Assembly: GCF_000826525.2 (NCBI RefSeq)
Contig: NZ_LN651325.1
Span: forward strand, 1 to 64,000
Direction: 5' to 3'
DNA length: 64,000 nt
Source: Mobilicoccus massiliensis
Lineage (GTDB): Bacteria > Actinomycetota > Actinomycetes > Actinomycetales > Dermatophilaceae
A program made the position numbers and the translations under genes. Under the pieces are notes generated by a model. It had not been told where the DNA came from, did no database searches, and worked only from the letters and a program-made list of their open reading frames with translations. Of this stretch, positions 53,601-62,075 are shown piece by piece. Each line of letters begins with the position of its first letter. The stretch's first letter is position 1.

Positions 53601-53880
53601 CACCCCGAGCCCGGGTGCGACGCCCACACCGTCACCGTCCGGCTCCGCGCAACCGCAGGAGCTCAAGACGGCGCTGGCCGAGGTGCAGAAGCAGTACGAG
53701 GCCGGCCGCGAGGCCATGAAGAAGGGTGACTGGGCGGCCTACGGCGAGGCGCAGAAGAAGCTCGACACCGCGATCAAGCGGGCTATCGAGCTGCAGCCCC
53801 AGGGCGGGTCGGTGAGCGTGAGTCCCTCCTCGCCTCCCGCCACCCCGGCCCCGACGGCCTCGGGCACTCCGACGGGCTGA
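50698..53880 (+). CDS. UPF0182 family large membrane protein
   Basis: 1060 aa. A glycine-rich disordered N-terminus (about 10-60) precedes seven hydrophobic segments between about 75 and 370. A large extracytoplasmic domain follows, with [83 protein letters not shown] and [18 protein letters not shown]. The C-terminus is a proline/threonine-rich linker with a helical segment. It matches mycobacterial Rv3193c. GTG 50698 has AGGTGG upstream. TACCGT at 50636-50641 is a possible -10 box with a 50 nt leader. Confidence 0.93.
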   Translation: [1060 protein letters not shown]

Positions 53881-53889
53881 GATGGCGAC

Positions 53890-53925
53890 GGGCGGGCCTC
53901 GTCGTCGCACGGCGCAGGCCCGCCC
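53890..53925 (+). terminator. Terminator after the UPF0182 gene
   Basis: Stem GGGCGGGCCT/AGGCCCGCCC (10 bp) with a 16 nt loop, 9 bp past the stop. Confidence 0.75.
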
Positions 53926-53960
53926 GACGCGGTTCCCGACCGCGTACTCCGGTGCCCGAT

Positions 53961-53989
53961 TTGGACGAGTGAGCACGGTGGCGTAAGGT
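53961..53989 (+). promoter_or_regulatory. Promoter of the initiator tRNA
   Basis: TTGGAC (53961-53966) and TAAGGT (53984-53989) are separated by exactly 17 bp. The predicted start falls about 6 nt before the tRNA. Confidence 0.7.
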
Positions 53990-54001
53990 GGTGTTCACCG
54001 A

Positions 54002-54078
54002 CGCGGGGTGGAGCAGTTCGGTAGCTCGCCGGGCTCATAACCCGGAGGTCGCAGGTTCAAATCCTGCCCCCGCTACCA
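54002..54078 (+). tRNA. Initiator tRNA-fMet (CAT)
   Basis: 77 nt cloverleaf with encoded CCA (54076-54078) and anticodon CAT at 54036-54038. The three G:C pairs closing the anticodon stem (GGG before CTCATAA, CCC after) mark an initiator. Position 1 is C and position 72 is T, so the 1:72 pair is mismatched, another initiator feature. The T arm contains GGTTCAAAT. A strong promoter precedes it and a 14 bp terminator follows. Confidence 0.95.
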
Positions 54079-54082
54079 CTCG

Positions 54083-54114
54083 AAGAGCCGCGGTCCTCAG
54101 GGACCGCGGCTCTT
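54083..54114 (+). terminator. tRNA terminator
   Basis: Perfect 14 bp stem (54083-54096 with 54101-54114), TCAG loop, followed by TGCTTTG. Confidence 0.9.
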
Positions 54115-54208
54115 TGCTTTGTCCGGACGACAGGCGCCTAGGTCAAACCCCTGGACCTCTGGCTCACGCCGCCGGCCATTCAAGGGGCACTCGCTCTCTT
54201 CACCGGCC

Positions 54209-55573
54209 TCAGAACATCGCGCCCGGGTTGAGGATGCCGTCGGGGTCGAGGGCGTCCTTGATGCGCCGGTTGAGCGCGAGGGCGTCGGGGCCGAGGTAGT
54301 CGCCGAGCCACGGCTTCTTGAGTCGCCCGACGCCGTGCTCGCCGGTGATCGTGCCGCCGAGGCCGATGGCGAGGGTCATGACCTCGCCGTACGCCTGGGC
54401 GGCGCGTTCGGCCTGGTCGGGATCGGTGGGGTCGACGACGATGAGCGGGTGGGTGTTGCCGTCGCCCGCGTGGGCGATGACCGCGATCTCGACGTCACGT
54501 TCCCGAGCGATGTCGGCGATTCCCTGCACGAGTGCGCCGAGCAGTGGGATCGGCACGCCGACGTCCTCCAGCAGCAGCGATCCGCGCTTCTCGACGGCGG
54601 GGATCGCCATGCGCCGCGCGGCGACGAACGCCTCACCCTCGTCGGGATCATCGGTGACGAACACCTCGAGGGCATGGTGGCCTCCGCAGATCTCCCGCAC
54701 GGCCTCGAGTTCGGTGGCGGCCTGGCCGCACGGCTCGTCGGACTGCACGACGAGCAGCGCCGCGGCCTCACGGTCCAGGCCCATGTGGGTGACGTCCTCG
54801 ACGGCGTTGATCGAGGCCGAGTCCATGAACTCGATCGTCGACGGGCGCATGCCGGCCGTGATGTCGCAGACGGTGTTGGTCGTGTCGTCCAGGCTCGGGA
54901 ACATCGCGACGAGGGTCGAGGCGGGCCGCGGAGCGGGCAGGAGTCGCAGCACGATGCGGGTGACGATGCCGAGCGTTCCTTCGCTGCCGACGAACAGCTT
55001 GGTCATCGACAACCCCGCCGAGTCCTTGAGGCGGGGGCCACCGAGTTCCACCGCCGTACCGTCGGCGAGGACGACAGTCATGCCGAGGACGTAGTCCATC
55101 GTCACGCCGTACTTCACGCAGCACAGGCCGCCGGCGTTCGTCGCGACGTTGCCGCCGATCGAGCAGATCTCGTACGACGACGGATCCGGTGGGTACCAGA
55201 GGCCGTGTTCGGCGACCGCGGCCTTGACCTCGGCGTTGAGCAGGCCCGGCTCGACGACGCACGTGCGGGTGGCGGGATCGACCTCGATGGCTCGCATGCG
55301 CTCGGTCGACAGCACGATGCCGCCGTCGACCGCCGAGGCACCGCCGGAGAGGCCCGAACCGGCCCCACGGGTGACGACCGGCACGCGATGCTCCGCGGCG
55401 ATGCGCACCACCGTCTGCACGTCCTCGGTGGAGGAGACCCGCACGACCGCGAGCGGCGTTCCCGCACCGGGGTCGTTCGCGCGGTCCCAGCGGTATCCGG
55501 CCATGCGATCGGGGTCGGTGAGGACCATGTCGGGTCCCAGCACATCGAGCAGGTGCTGCGCGGCATCGGTCAT
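54209..55573 (-). CDS. FAD-binding oxidoreductase, glycolate oxidase GlcD type
   Basis: 454 aa flavoprotein. The PCMH-type FAD domain has PVVTRGAGSGLSGGA, YPPDPSSYEICSIGGNVATNAGG and the GGPRLKDSAGLSMTKLFVGSEGTLGI block. The C-terminal FAD-linked oxidase domain has VIAHAGDGNTHPLIVVD (metal/His ligands), TGEHGVG and DPDGILNPG. Relatives oxidise glycolate or D-lactate; glyoxylate from glycolate would connect with the malyl-CoA lyase gene. ATG 55573 has GGGAGAG 6 nt upstream. No GlcE or GlcF partner is adjacent. Confidence 0.92.
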   Translation of the reverse strand: MTDAAQHLLDVLGPDMVLTDPDRMAGYRWDRANDPGAGTPLAVVRVSSTEDVQTVVRIAAEHRVPVVTRGAGSGLSGGASAVDGGIVLSTERMRAIEVDPATRTCVVEPGLLNAEVKAAVAEHGLWYPPDPSSYEICSIGGNVATNAGGLCCVKYGVTMDYVLGMTVVLADGTAVELGGPRLKDSAGLSMTKLFVGSEGTLGIVTRIVLRLLPAPRPASTLVAMFPSLDDTTNTVCDITAGMRPSTIEFMDSASINAVEDVTHMGLDREAAALLVVQSDEPCGQAATELEAVREICGGHHALEVFVTDDPDEGEAFVAARRMAIPAVEKRGSLLLEDVGVPIPLLGALVQGIADIARERDVEIAVIAHAGDGNTHPLIVVDPTDPDQAERAAQAYGEVMTLAIGLGGTITGEHGVGRLKKPWLGDYLGPDALALNRRIKDALDPDGILNPGAMF

Positions 55574-55802
55574 CGACACTCTCCCTCGAGGCAGGCCTCC
55601 GCTCACCCTCGCCGGGGCATCGGGGCCGTGTCAACGGGCCGCGCCGATCCGCAGCCCCGGCGGCGTCTCGGTCCCTGTCCCAGCCCGCCGCGGTGCGTCC
55701 CCGGCATGGCCCGAACGGCGATCCGGCGCCCGGTGTCGTCACTTCCTGCGGACTGATTGAATGGGGCACGAACGGCCGAACCCCACCGATGAAAGGGCGG
55801 CT

Positions 55803-56885
55803 ATGCCGAGCACTGTCAAGGGAGTGATCGCCCGCAGCAAGGGCGCCCCCGTCGAACTCGTCGACGTCGTGGTCCCCGACCCCGGCCCGGGCGAGGCCGT
55901 CGTCGCGATCCAGGCCTGCGGCGTCTGCCACACCGACCTGCATTACCGCGAGGGCGGCATCAACGACGACTTTCCGTTCCTCCTCGGCCACGAGGCGGCC
56001 GGGGTCGTGGAGTCCGTGGGCGAGGGGGTCACCGAGATCGAGCCCGGTGACTTCGTCGTGCTCAACTGGCGTGCCGTGTGCGGCGCCTGCCGGGCGTGCC
56101 TCAAGGGGCAGCCGTGGTACTGCTTCGACACCCACAACGCGGCCCAGAAGATGACGCTGGAGGACGGCACCGAACTCACCCCGGCCCTCGGCATCGGCGC
56201 GTTCGTGGAGAAGACGCTCGTCGCCGCCGGCCAGTGCACCAAGGTCGACGAGGCCGACGCGGCCGCGGTCGGGCTGCTCGGATGCGGCGTCATGGCCGGA
56301 TTCGGCGCGGCGGTCAACACGGGCGCGGTGCAGCGCGGCGAATCGATCGCCGTGTTCGGTTGTGGCGGCGTGGGCGACGCGGCGATCGCGGGTGCGGTCG
56401 TCGCCGGGGCCACGACGATCATCGCCGTCGACGTCGACCCCACCAAGCTCGAGTGGGCCCGCGAGTTCGGCGCGACCCACACCGTCGACGCCACGAAGGA
56501 GGACCCGGTCGAGAAGATCCGCGAGTACACCGGCGGCTTCGGGGCCGATGTCGTCGTCGAGGCCATCGGACGCCCCGAGACCTACGAGCAGGCGTTCTAC
56601 GCCCGCGATCTCGCGGGTCGGGTCGTGCTCGTCGGTGTCCCGACCCCCGACCTCGAGGTCACGCTGCCGATGATCGAGATCTTCGGCCGCGGCGGCGCGC
56701 TCAAGAGCAGCTGGTACGGCGACTGCCTGCCCGGGCGCGACTTCCCGATGCTCGTCTCGCTGTACAAACAGGGCCGGTTCGACCTGGACAGGTTCGTCAC
56801 CGAGCGCATCGCGCTCGACGATGTGGAGGAGGCATTCGCCAAGATGTCGGATGGAACCGTGCTGCGATCGGTGGTGGAGCTGTGA
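55803..56885 (+). CDS. mscR: S-(hydroxymethyl)mycothiol dehydrogenase
   Basis: 360 aa class III-type zinc alcohol dehydrogenase that oxidises the formaldehyde-mycothiol adduct and reduces nitrosomycothiol. Catalytic zinc: CGVCHTDLH and GHEAAG. Structural zinc: four cysteines in [27 protein letters not shown] is the NAD site. The actinobacterial MscR-like segments [26 protein letters not shown] and [16 protein letters not shown] are present. ATG 55803 has GAAAGG upstream. It overlaps the MBL hydrolase gene by 4 bp, as in mycobacteria. Confidence 0.94.
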   Translation: MPSTVKGVIARSKGAPVELVDVVVPDPGPGEAVVAIQACGVCHTDLHYREGGINDDFPFLLGHEAAGVVESVGEGVTEIEPGDFVVLNWRAVCGACRACLKGQPWYCFDTHNAAQKMTLEDGTELTPALGIGAFVEKTLVAAGQCTKVDEADAAAVGLLGCGVMAGFGAAVNTGAVQRGESIAVFGCGGVGDAAIAGAVVAGATTIIAVDVDPTKLEWAREFGATHTVDATKEDPVEKIREYTGGFGADVVVEAIGRPETYEQAFYARDLAGRVVLVGVPTPDLEVTLPMIEIFGRGGALKSSWYGDCLPGRDFPMLVSLYKQGRFDLDRFVTERIALDDVEEAFAKMSDGTVLRSVVEL

Positions 56886-57553
56886 GCGCCTCGGAGATCG
56901 TGACCACGCCCGGCTCGGTCGAGGGCATCCGCGTCGAGCGGGTCATCACCCGCGGCGTGTTCGCCCTCGACGGGGGTGAATGGGAGGTCGACAACAACAT
57001 CTGGCTCGTCGGCAACGACGACGAGGTTCTGGTCATCGACGCGGCCCACGAGGCCGAGCCCGTCATCGAGGCGATCGACGGCCGCACGGTGCGTGCCATC
57101 GTCCTCACCCACGGCCACAACGACCACATCAACGCGAGCGGCGAGCTCGCGAAGGCCACGGGTGCGCCGCGCTGGATCCACCCCGACGACCGCATGCTGT
57201 GGGACGCGGAGTTCGGTGACACCCCGCCGGACGGTGACCTGGCCGACGGCCAGATCATCGAGGTCGGCGGCCTGCCCCTCACCGTGCTGCACACGCCCGG
57301 CCACTCCCCGGGCGGCGTGTGCCTCCACAGCCCCGACCTCGCGGTGCTCTTCAGCGGCGACACGCTGTTCCACGGCGGCCCCGGGGCGACCGGCCGCTCG
57401 TTCAGCGACTTCGACACGATCGTCGCCTCGATCACCGACCGTCTGCTCACGCTGCCGGGGGAGACCCTCGTGCTCACCGGCCACGGCGACTCCACGACGA
57501 TCGGCGAGGAGGCTCCCGACCGCCAGAAGTGGATCGACGAACACGACGACTGA
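56882..57553 (+). CDS. MBL-fold metallo-hydrolase linked to mscR
   Basis: 223 aa metallo-beta-lactamase fold protein. Metal residues are in LTHGHNDHI (HxHxDH), [18 protein letters not shown] and LTGHGD. GTG 56882 overlaps the mscR stop, so it is co-translated; a hydrolase for S-formylmycothiol or a related thioester is a reasonable guess, since the same pair occurs in mycobacteria. The last codons lie at the start of a 12 bp tandem repeat. Confidence 0.9.
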   Translation: MSASEIVTTPGSVEGIRVERVITRGVFALDGGEWEVDNNIWLVGNDDEVLVIDAAHEAEPVIEAIDGRTVRAIVLTHGHNDHINASGELAKATGAPRWIHPDDRMLWDAEFGDTPPDGDLADGQIIEVGGLPLTVLHTPGHSPGGVCLHSPDLAVLFSGDTLFHGGPGATGRSFSDFDTIVASITDRLLTLPGETLVLTGHGDSTTIGEEAPDRQKWIDEHDD

Positions 57554-57599
57554 CCCGTCGACCGACCCGTCGACCGACACGACGACTGACACGACGACC
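57540..57599 (+). repeat. Five imperfect 12 bp tandem repeats
   Basis: Units GACCCGTCGACC (57552, 57564) and GACACGACGACT/C (57576, 57588), with a diverged first copy at 57540 holding the MBL stop codon. Confidence 0.75.
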
Positions 57600-57651
57600 G
57601 TGCGGCCCCGCCGGTTCGGCGGGGGTGTCGGCGCACCTCGGCGCGGCCCCG

Positions 57652-57657
57652 TAGGCT
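57652..57657 (+). promoter_or_regulatory. -10 box for the leaderless M16 peptidase operon
   Basis: TAGGCT lies 6 nt before ATG 57664 (3 nt before the in-frame GTG 57661), which favours the ATG. Confidence 0.55.
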
Positions 57658-57663
57658 GGGGTG

Positions 57664-58992
57664 ATGCCCCTGGATTACCCCGTCGAGATCACGACGCTGC
57701 CCAACGGGCTGCGGGTCGTCGTCAGTGAGGACCACGCCGCCCCGGTGGTCGCCGTCAACCTCTGGGTGGGGGTGGGCTCGAGGCACGAGCAGCCCGGGCG
57801 CACCGGCTTCGCCCACCTCTTCGAGCACCTCATGTTCCAGGGCTCGCGCAATGTCGCGAGCGGAGAGCACTTCTCGGCGCTCATGGCGGCAGGGGCGCGG
57901 CTCAACGCGACGACGTGGTTCGACCGCACGAACTACTTCGAGACCCTGCCCGCGGGCGCGCTCGATCTCGCGCTGTGGATGGAGGCCGACCGGCACGGCT
58001 ACCTGCTGGACGCGGTGACACAGGAGAACCTCGACAACCAGCGCGACGTCGTCAAGGAGGAGAAGCGGCAGCGCTACGACAACCAGCCGTACGGCGAGGC
58101 GCTGCACCACCTGTACGCGAGCGTCTTTCCCGAGGGGCACCCCTACCACCACCCGACGATCGGGTCGATGCCCGACCTCGACGCCGCGACGCTGGACGAC
58201 GTCCACGACTTCTTCCGCCGCTGGTACCACCCCGGCAACACCGTGCTCACACTGTGCGGCGACCTCACCCCGGCCGAGGGTGTCGCGGCGGCGGAGCGGT
58301 ACTTCGGCGAGCTGCGCCGCGGGGAGGATCCGCCGCCGGCCGCCACTCCGCCGTTGCCGCCGCTGACCGCGGCCACGCGCGTCGAGATCGATCAGGCCGT
58401 ACCCGCGCCGCGGCTCTACCTCGGGTTCCGGTTGCCACCGGACCACACGAGCGAGTTCGACGCGGCCGCCCTCGCCCTCGAGATCGTCGGCGGCATCGCG
58501 ATCTCCCGGCTCGAGAAGCGGCTCGTGCGCGGCACCGAGATCGCGACCTTCGCCTCCGCCGCGGCCCTGGGTCTGGCCGACGGCGTCTCGCTGGGGTTCG
58601 TCGCGGCCCAGCCCACCGACGGTGTCTCGCTCGCGGAGCTCGAGGAGGCGATCGTCGCCGAACTGGAGGAGTTCGCGGCTCAGGGGCCCACGGCGATCGA
58701 GATGGAGGCCGCCGCGGCGCAGAACGAGCGCGAGTGGCTCTCCACGCTGGCCGACGTCGAGCAGCGCGCCGACCAGATCGGCCGGCTGACCACCCTCTAC
58801 GACGACCCGCAGGGCATCAACACCCATCTCGATCGTCTGCTCGCCCTCACTCCCGAGGACGTCCGCCGGGCCGCCGACGTCTGGCTGCGGCCGGAGTCCC
58901 GCGCCGCCGTCGTCTATCCCGCGCGCGACCTGCCGACCGACCTCACCGCCGACGAGGGCGACGTGACGACCCACGAAGGAGCCCCGGCATGA
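57664..58992 (+). CDS. M16 family zinc peptidase, catalytic partner
   Basis: 442 aa insulinase-family protein. The inverted zinc motif HLFEH is at 51-55 and the distal glutamate in VVKEEKRQR at about 132-133. GSRHEQPGRTGFAH and the substrate-binding C-half (RLYLGFRLPP and VGGIAISRLEKRLVR) are typical. No signal peptide is seen. Its ATGA stop/start overlap with the next gene gives the usual catalytic/non-catalytic M16 pair. Substrate unknown. Confidence 0.92.
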   Translation: MPLDYPVEITTLPNGLRVVVSEDHAAPVVAVNLWVGVGSRHEQPGRTGFAHLFEHLMFQGSRNVASGEHFSALMAAGARLNATTWFDRTNYFETLPAGALDLALWMEADRHGYLLDAVTQENLDNQRDVVKEEKRQRYDNQPYGEALHHLYASVFPEGHPYHHPTIGSMPDLDAATLDDVHDFFRRWYHPGNTVLTLCGDLTPAEGVAAAERYFGELRRGEDPPPAATPPLPPLTAATRVEIDQAVPAPRLYLGFRLPPDHTSEFDAAALALEIVGGIAISRLEKRLVRGTEIATFASAAALGLADGVSLGFVAAQPTDGVSLAELEEAIVAELEEFAAQGPTAIEMEAAAAQNEREWLSTLADVEQRADQIGRLTTLYDDPQGINTHLDRLLALTPEDVRRAADVWLRPESRAAVVYPARDLPTDLTADEGDVTTHEGAPA

Positions 58993-60320
58993 GCACGCGT
59001 CCACAGATCTCACGCCCCGGTCCCTGGGCCTTTCCGACAGGCGACACGAAGCGGCTGAGCTGCGGGGCCGACCTCATGACGTTCGACGTGCCCGGCCAGC
59101 ACGTGCTCTCGGTACAGGTCGTCTCACGGCTGCCACTCGACACCGAGCCCGAGGCCCTCGAGGGCGTCGGATCAATCATGGCCCGCACGCTCGACGAGGG
59201 CGCGGCCGGCCGCGACGCCGAGGAGATGGTCGAGCTCCTCGAACGCACCGGCATGGCCCTGCACGCGGGCGTGGGGGAGCGCGGCCTCGCCGTCGACCTC
59301 GACGTGCCCGCCCGCCGCGTCGAGGACGCGCTCGGTCTGCTCGTCGACGTCCTCACCCGCCCCGAGCTCGGCGAGGAAGAGGTCGCGCGACAGGTGCGCA
59401 CCCGGCTCGCCGAGATCGACCAGGAGGACGCCAACCCCGGCATGCGAGCGGCACGAGAGTTCGCCGCCACCTATTACGCGCCCGGCACCCGCGCCTCCCG
59501 CCCGACCGCCGGGTCGCGGGAGACGGTCGCGGCGATCACGAGCGGAGCCGTTCGGGCGCGACACTCCGGGGTCGGCCCTCACGGCTCGACGATCGTCGTC
59601 GCCGGCGACCTGCGTGGCGTGCCCATCACCGCGCTCGTCGATTCGGCGTTCGCGGGCTGGCGCGGTCCCGTGACGCCGACGTCCCCCGAACCCCTCGTCC
59701 GGGCCGACGACGCCGAGCGCCTCGTCGTCGTCGATCGCCCGGGGAGCGTCCAGAGCGAGTTGCATCTCGGGTGCACGGGCCCCGACCGCCGGGTCGCAGG
59801 TGGCTGGGCGCCCTTCCCGGTCGTCGCCTACCTGCTCGGCGGTTCGCCGCACGCCCGGCTCGACGTCGTGCTGCGCGAGGAGAAGGGCTACACCTACGGC
59901 ATGCGGGCCGCGGCCCGCCCCCGGCACGACGGCGGACTGTTCATGGTGTCGGGCTCGGTGCGTACGGAGGTGACGCGGGAGGCCCTCGAGCTCACCCTCG
60001 GCATCCTCGACGGCGCCGCCCAGGGCTTCACCGCCGAGGAGACCCGCGCCGGCGTCGACTTCCTCGCCCTCACCGCGCCGGGCCGTTTCGCCACGGCCGA
60101 CGCGATCGCGGCCGAGGCCGCGGCTCGTGCGCTCGACGGGCTCGGCACGGCGCACACCTCGCAAGTGCTGGCCGACACGCTCACGCTCACCCCCGAGCGC
60201 CTCACCCGGGCGTACACCGAGCACGTCGATCGACGCTGGACGATCGTCGTCGTCGGTGACGCCGAGAAGATCGCAGGCCCGCTCGAATCCCTCGGCCGCC
60301 CGGTCACCGTCGTCGCCTAG
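58989..60320 (+). CDS. M16 family peptidase-like protein, non-catalytic partner
   Basis: 443 aa. It has the M16 fold, but the HxxEH site is absent; the N-terminal helix reads VGSIMARTLDEGAAGRDAEEM. The C-half retains the GGSPHARLDVVLREEKGYTYGMRA segment with the Arg/Tyr residues that complete the active site in M16 heterodimers. It overlaps the catalytic partner by 4 bp. Only 13 bp separate its stop from the convergent hisN stop. Confidence 0.9.
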   Translation: MSTRPQISRPGPWAFPTGDTKRLSCGADLMTFDVPGQHVLSVQVVSRLPLDTEPEALEGVGSIMARTLDEGAAGRDAEEMVELLERTGMALHAGVGERGLAVDLDVPARRVEDALGLLVDVLTRPELGEEEVARQVRTRLAEIDQEDANPGMRAAREFAATYYAPGTRASRPTAGSRETVAAITSGAVRARHSGVGPHGSTIVVAGDLRGVPITALVDSAFAGWRGPVTPTSPEPLVRADDAERLVVVDRPGSVQSELHLGCTGPDRRVAGGWAPFPVVAYLLGGSPHARLDVVLREEKGYTYGMRAAARPRHDGGLFMVSGSVRTEVTREALELTLGILDGAAQGFTAEETRAGVDFLALTAPGRFATADAIAAEAAARALDGLGTAHTSQVLADTLTLTPERLTRAYTEHVDRRWTIVVVGDAEKIAGPLESLGRPVTVVA

Positions 60321-60333
60321 GCGCGGGGGAGTC

Positions 60334-61125
60334 TCACTCCTCGTTCGTGCCGAGGCGCCGAAGCACCTCGTCGTGCAGCAGTCCGTTGGTGGCGAGAGCC
60401 GTTCCGCCCCAAGGGCCGTCCTGCCCGTCGAGCGAGGTGAACCGGCCACCGGCCTCGGTGACGATCGGCACGAGCGCGGCCATGTCGTGCACCTCGAGCG
60501 AGGGCTCGGTCGCGATGTCGACGCCGCCCTCGGCGACCATCATGTAGGACCAGAAGTCGCCGTAGGCGCGGGTGCGCCACACCTCGTCGGTGAGGTCGAG
60601 GAACTGGGCGCGGCGGCCGATGTCGCCCCAGCCCGACAGGCTCGAGTACGACAGCGACGCGTCGGCGATCGAGGCCACCGACGAGACCCGCATGCGTTTG
60701 GCACCGGCGAGCGAACGCCCGGTCCACGCGCCCGTGCCCTTGGCCGCCCACCACCGCCGGTTGAGAGCCGGGGCAGAGACGAGGCCGACGACGACCTCGT
60801 CGTCCTCGACGAGTGCCATGAGCGTCGCCCACACGGGCACGCCGCGCACGTAGTTCTTCGTGCCGTCGATGGGGTCGACGATCCACTTGCGGTTGCCGTG
60901 ACCGGTGGTGCCACCCTCCTCGCCCTGCACCACGTCGCGTGACCGCGCTCGCTTGAGGTAGGAGCGGATGAGGTCCTCGGCGTCGCGATCGGCGTCGCTC
61001 ACCGGTGTGAGGTCGGGCTTGGTGTCGACCACGAGGTCCTCGGCCTGGTAGCGCCCCATCGTGACGCGTTCGACGGAGTCGGCGAGGACGTGAGCGAGGC
61101 GGAGGTCGTCGTTGTAATCGGGCAC
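60334..61125 (-). CDS. hisN: Inositol monophosphatase family histidinol-phosphatase
   Basis: 263 aa Mg2+/Li+-sensitive phosphatase. Metal sites are GEEGG, WIVDPIDGTKNYVRG and VHDMAALVPIVTEAGG. The length and the WSYMMVAEGGVDIATEPSLEV segment match actinobacterial HisN, which removes phosphate from histidinol phosphate. GTG 61125 has TAGCGT 6 nt upstream. Other IMPase-family substrates cannot be excluded. Confidence 0.9.
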   Translation of the reverse strand: MPDYNDDLRLAHVLADSVERVTMGRYQAEDLVVDTKPDLTPVSDADRDAEDLIRSYLKRARSRDVVQGEEGGTTGHGNRKWIVDPIDGTKNYVRGVPVWATLMALVEDDEVVVGLVSAPALNRRWWAAKGTGAWTGRSLAGAKRMRVSSVASIADASLSYSSLSGWGDIGRRAQFLDLTDEVWRTRAYGDFWSYMMVAEGGVDIATEPSLEVHDMAALVPIVTEAGGRFTSLDGQDGPWGGTALATNGLLHDEVLRRLGTNEE

Positions 61126-61131
61126 GACGAC

Positions 61132-61137
61132 ACGCTA
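61132..61137 (-). promoter_or_regulatory. -10 box for leaderless hisN
   Basis: TAGCGT on the minus strand, 6 nt before GTG 61125. Confidence 0.55.
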
Positions 61138-61196
61138 TCGCCCGAACAGCGGTGAAAGGGGCAGGGATCGGCTCGACGTGCGTGTCTCGCCGGGCC

Positions 61197-62039
61197 TCAC
61201 TTGTCCTCGGGGTCCTCGTACGGGCTGTGCTCGGGCTCGCCCACGGTGGCCGCGTGGTCCGGGACTTCGAGCTGGAGCTCGCGGTCGGTGCGCCGGTAAC
61301 CCGTCGAGGGGGGCCGCTTGGGCATCTTCAGCTTGGGCTGCTCGATGTGCTGGTACGGCACCGAATGCAGCAGGTGGGCGATCATGTTGATGCGCGCCGC
61401 ACGCTTGTCGTCGCTCTCGACGACGTTCCAGCGGGCCTCGGGAATGTCGGTGTGCACGAACATGTCGTCCTTCGCGCGGCTGTAGTCCTCCCAGCGCGTG
61501 AGCGACTCGAGGTCGGTGGGGGAGAGCTTCCACCGGCGCATCGGGTCGGTGAGTCGCGACTCGAACCGCTTCATCTGTTCGTGGTCGCTCACCGAGAACC
61601 AGTACTTGCGCAGCATGATGCCGTCCTCGATGAGCATGCGTTCGAAGATCGGGCACTGGCGCAGGAACCGGCGGTACTCCTTCGGGGTGCAGTAGCCCAT
61701 GACGCGTTCGACGCCGGCGCGGTTGTACCAGGAACGGTCGAACAGGCGGATCTCACCGGCGGCGGGAAGATGCTCGACGTAGCGCTGGAAGTACCACTGG
61801 GTCTGCTGGCGCTCGGTGGGCACGGGCAGCGCGACGATCTGCGCGGTGCGCGGGTTGAGGTACTCCGTGACGCGTTTGATCGCGCCGCCCTTGCCGGCGG
61901 CGTCGCGTCCCTCGAAGACGACGACGAGCCGCTGGCCCGTCTGCTTGATCCATTCCTGCATGTCGACGAGTTCCTGCTGCAGGCGCAGCAACTCGGCCTC
62001 GTACAGGGACTTCTTCATCTTCTTGTGCTTGCCGGACAT
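61197..62039 (-). CDS. ppk2: Polyphosphate kinase 2
   Basis: 280 aa PPK2 that transfers phosphate between polyphosphate and nucleoside diphosphates. Walker A is FEGRDAAGKGGAIKR and Walker B/lid region is DRSWYNRAGVERVMGYC. LVVVFEGRD and RKYWFSVSDHEQMKRFESR match the one-domain class I subgroup. The basic N-terminus (KHKKMKK) and acidic tail are disordered. ATG 62039 has GAAGG directly upstream. A 94 bp inverted-repeat region lies between it and rsgA. Confidence 0.95.
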   Translation of the reverse strand: MSGKHKKMKKSLYEAELLRLQQELVDMQEWIKQTGQRLVVVFEGRDAAGKGGAIKRVTEYLNPRTAQIVALPVPTERQQTQWYFQRYVEHLPAAGEIRLFDRSWYNRAGVERVMGYCTPKEYRRFLRQCPIFERMLIEDGIMLRKYWFSVSDHEQMKRFESRLTDPMRRWKLSPTDLESLTRWEDYSRAKDDMFVHTDIPEARWNVVESDDKRAARINMIAHLLHSVPYQHIEQPKLKMPKRPPSTGYRRTDRELQLEVPDHAATVGEPEHSPYEDPEDK

Positions 62040-62075
62040 CCTTCGATCATGGCACCGCGCGGTGTCCTCAGGCGC

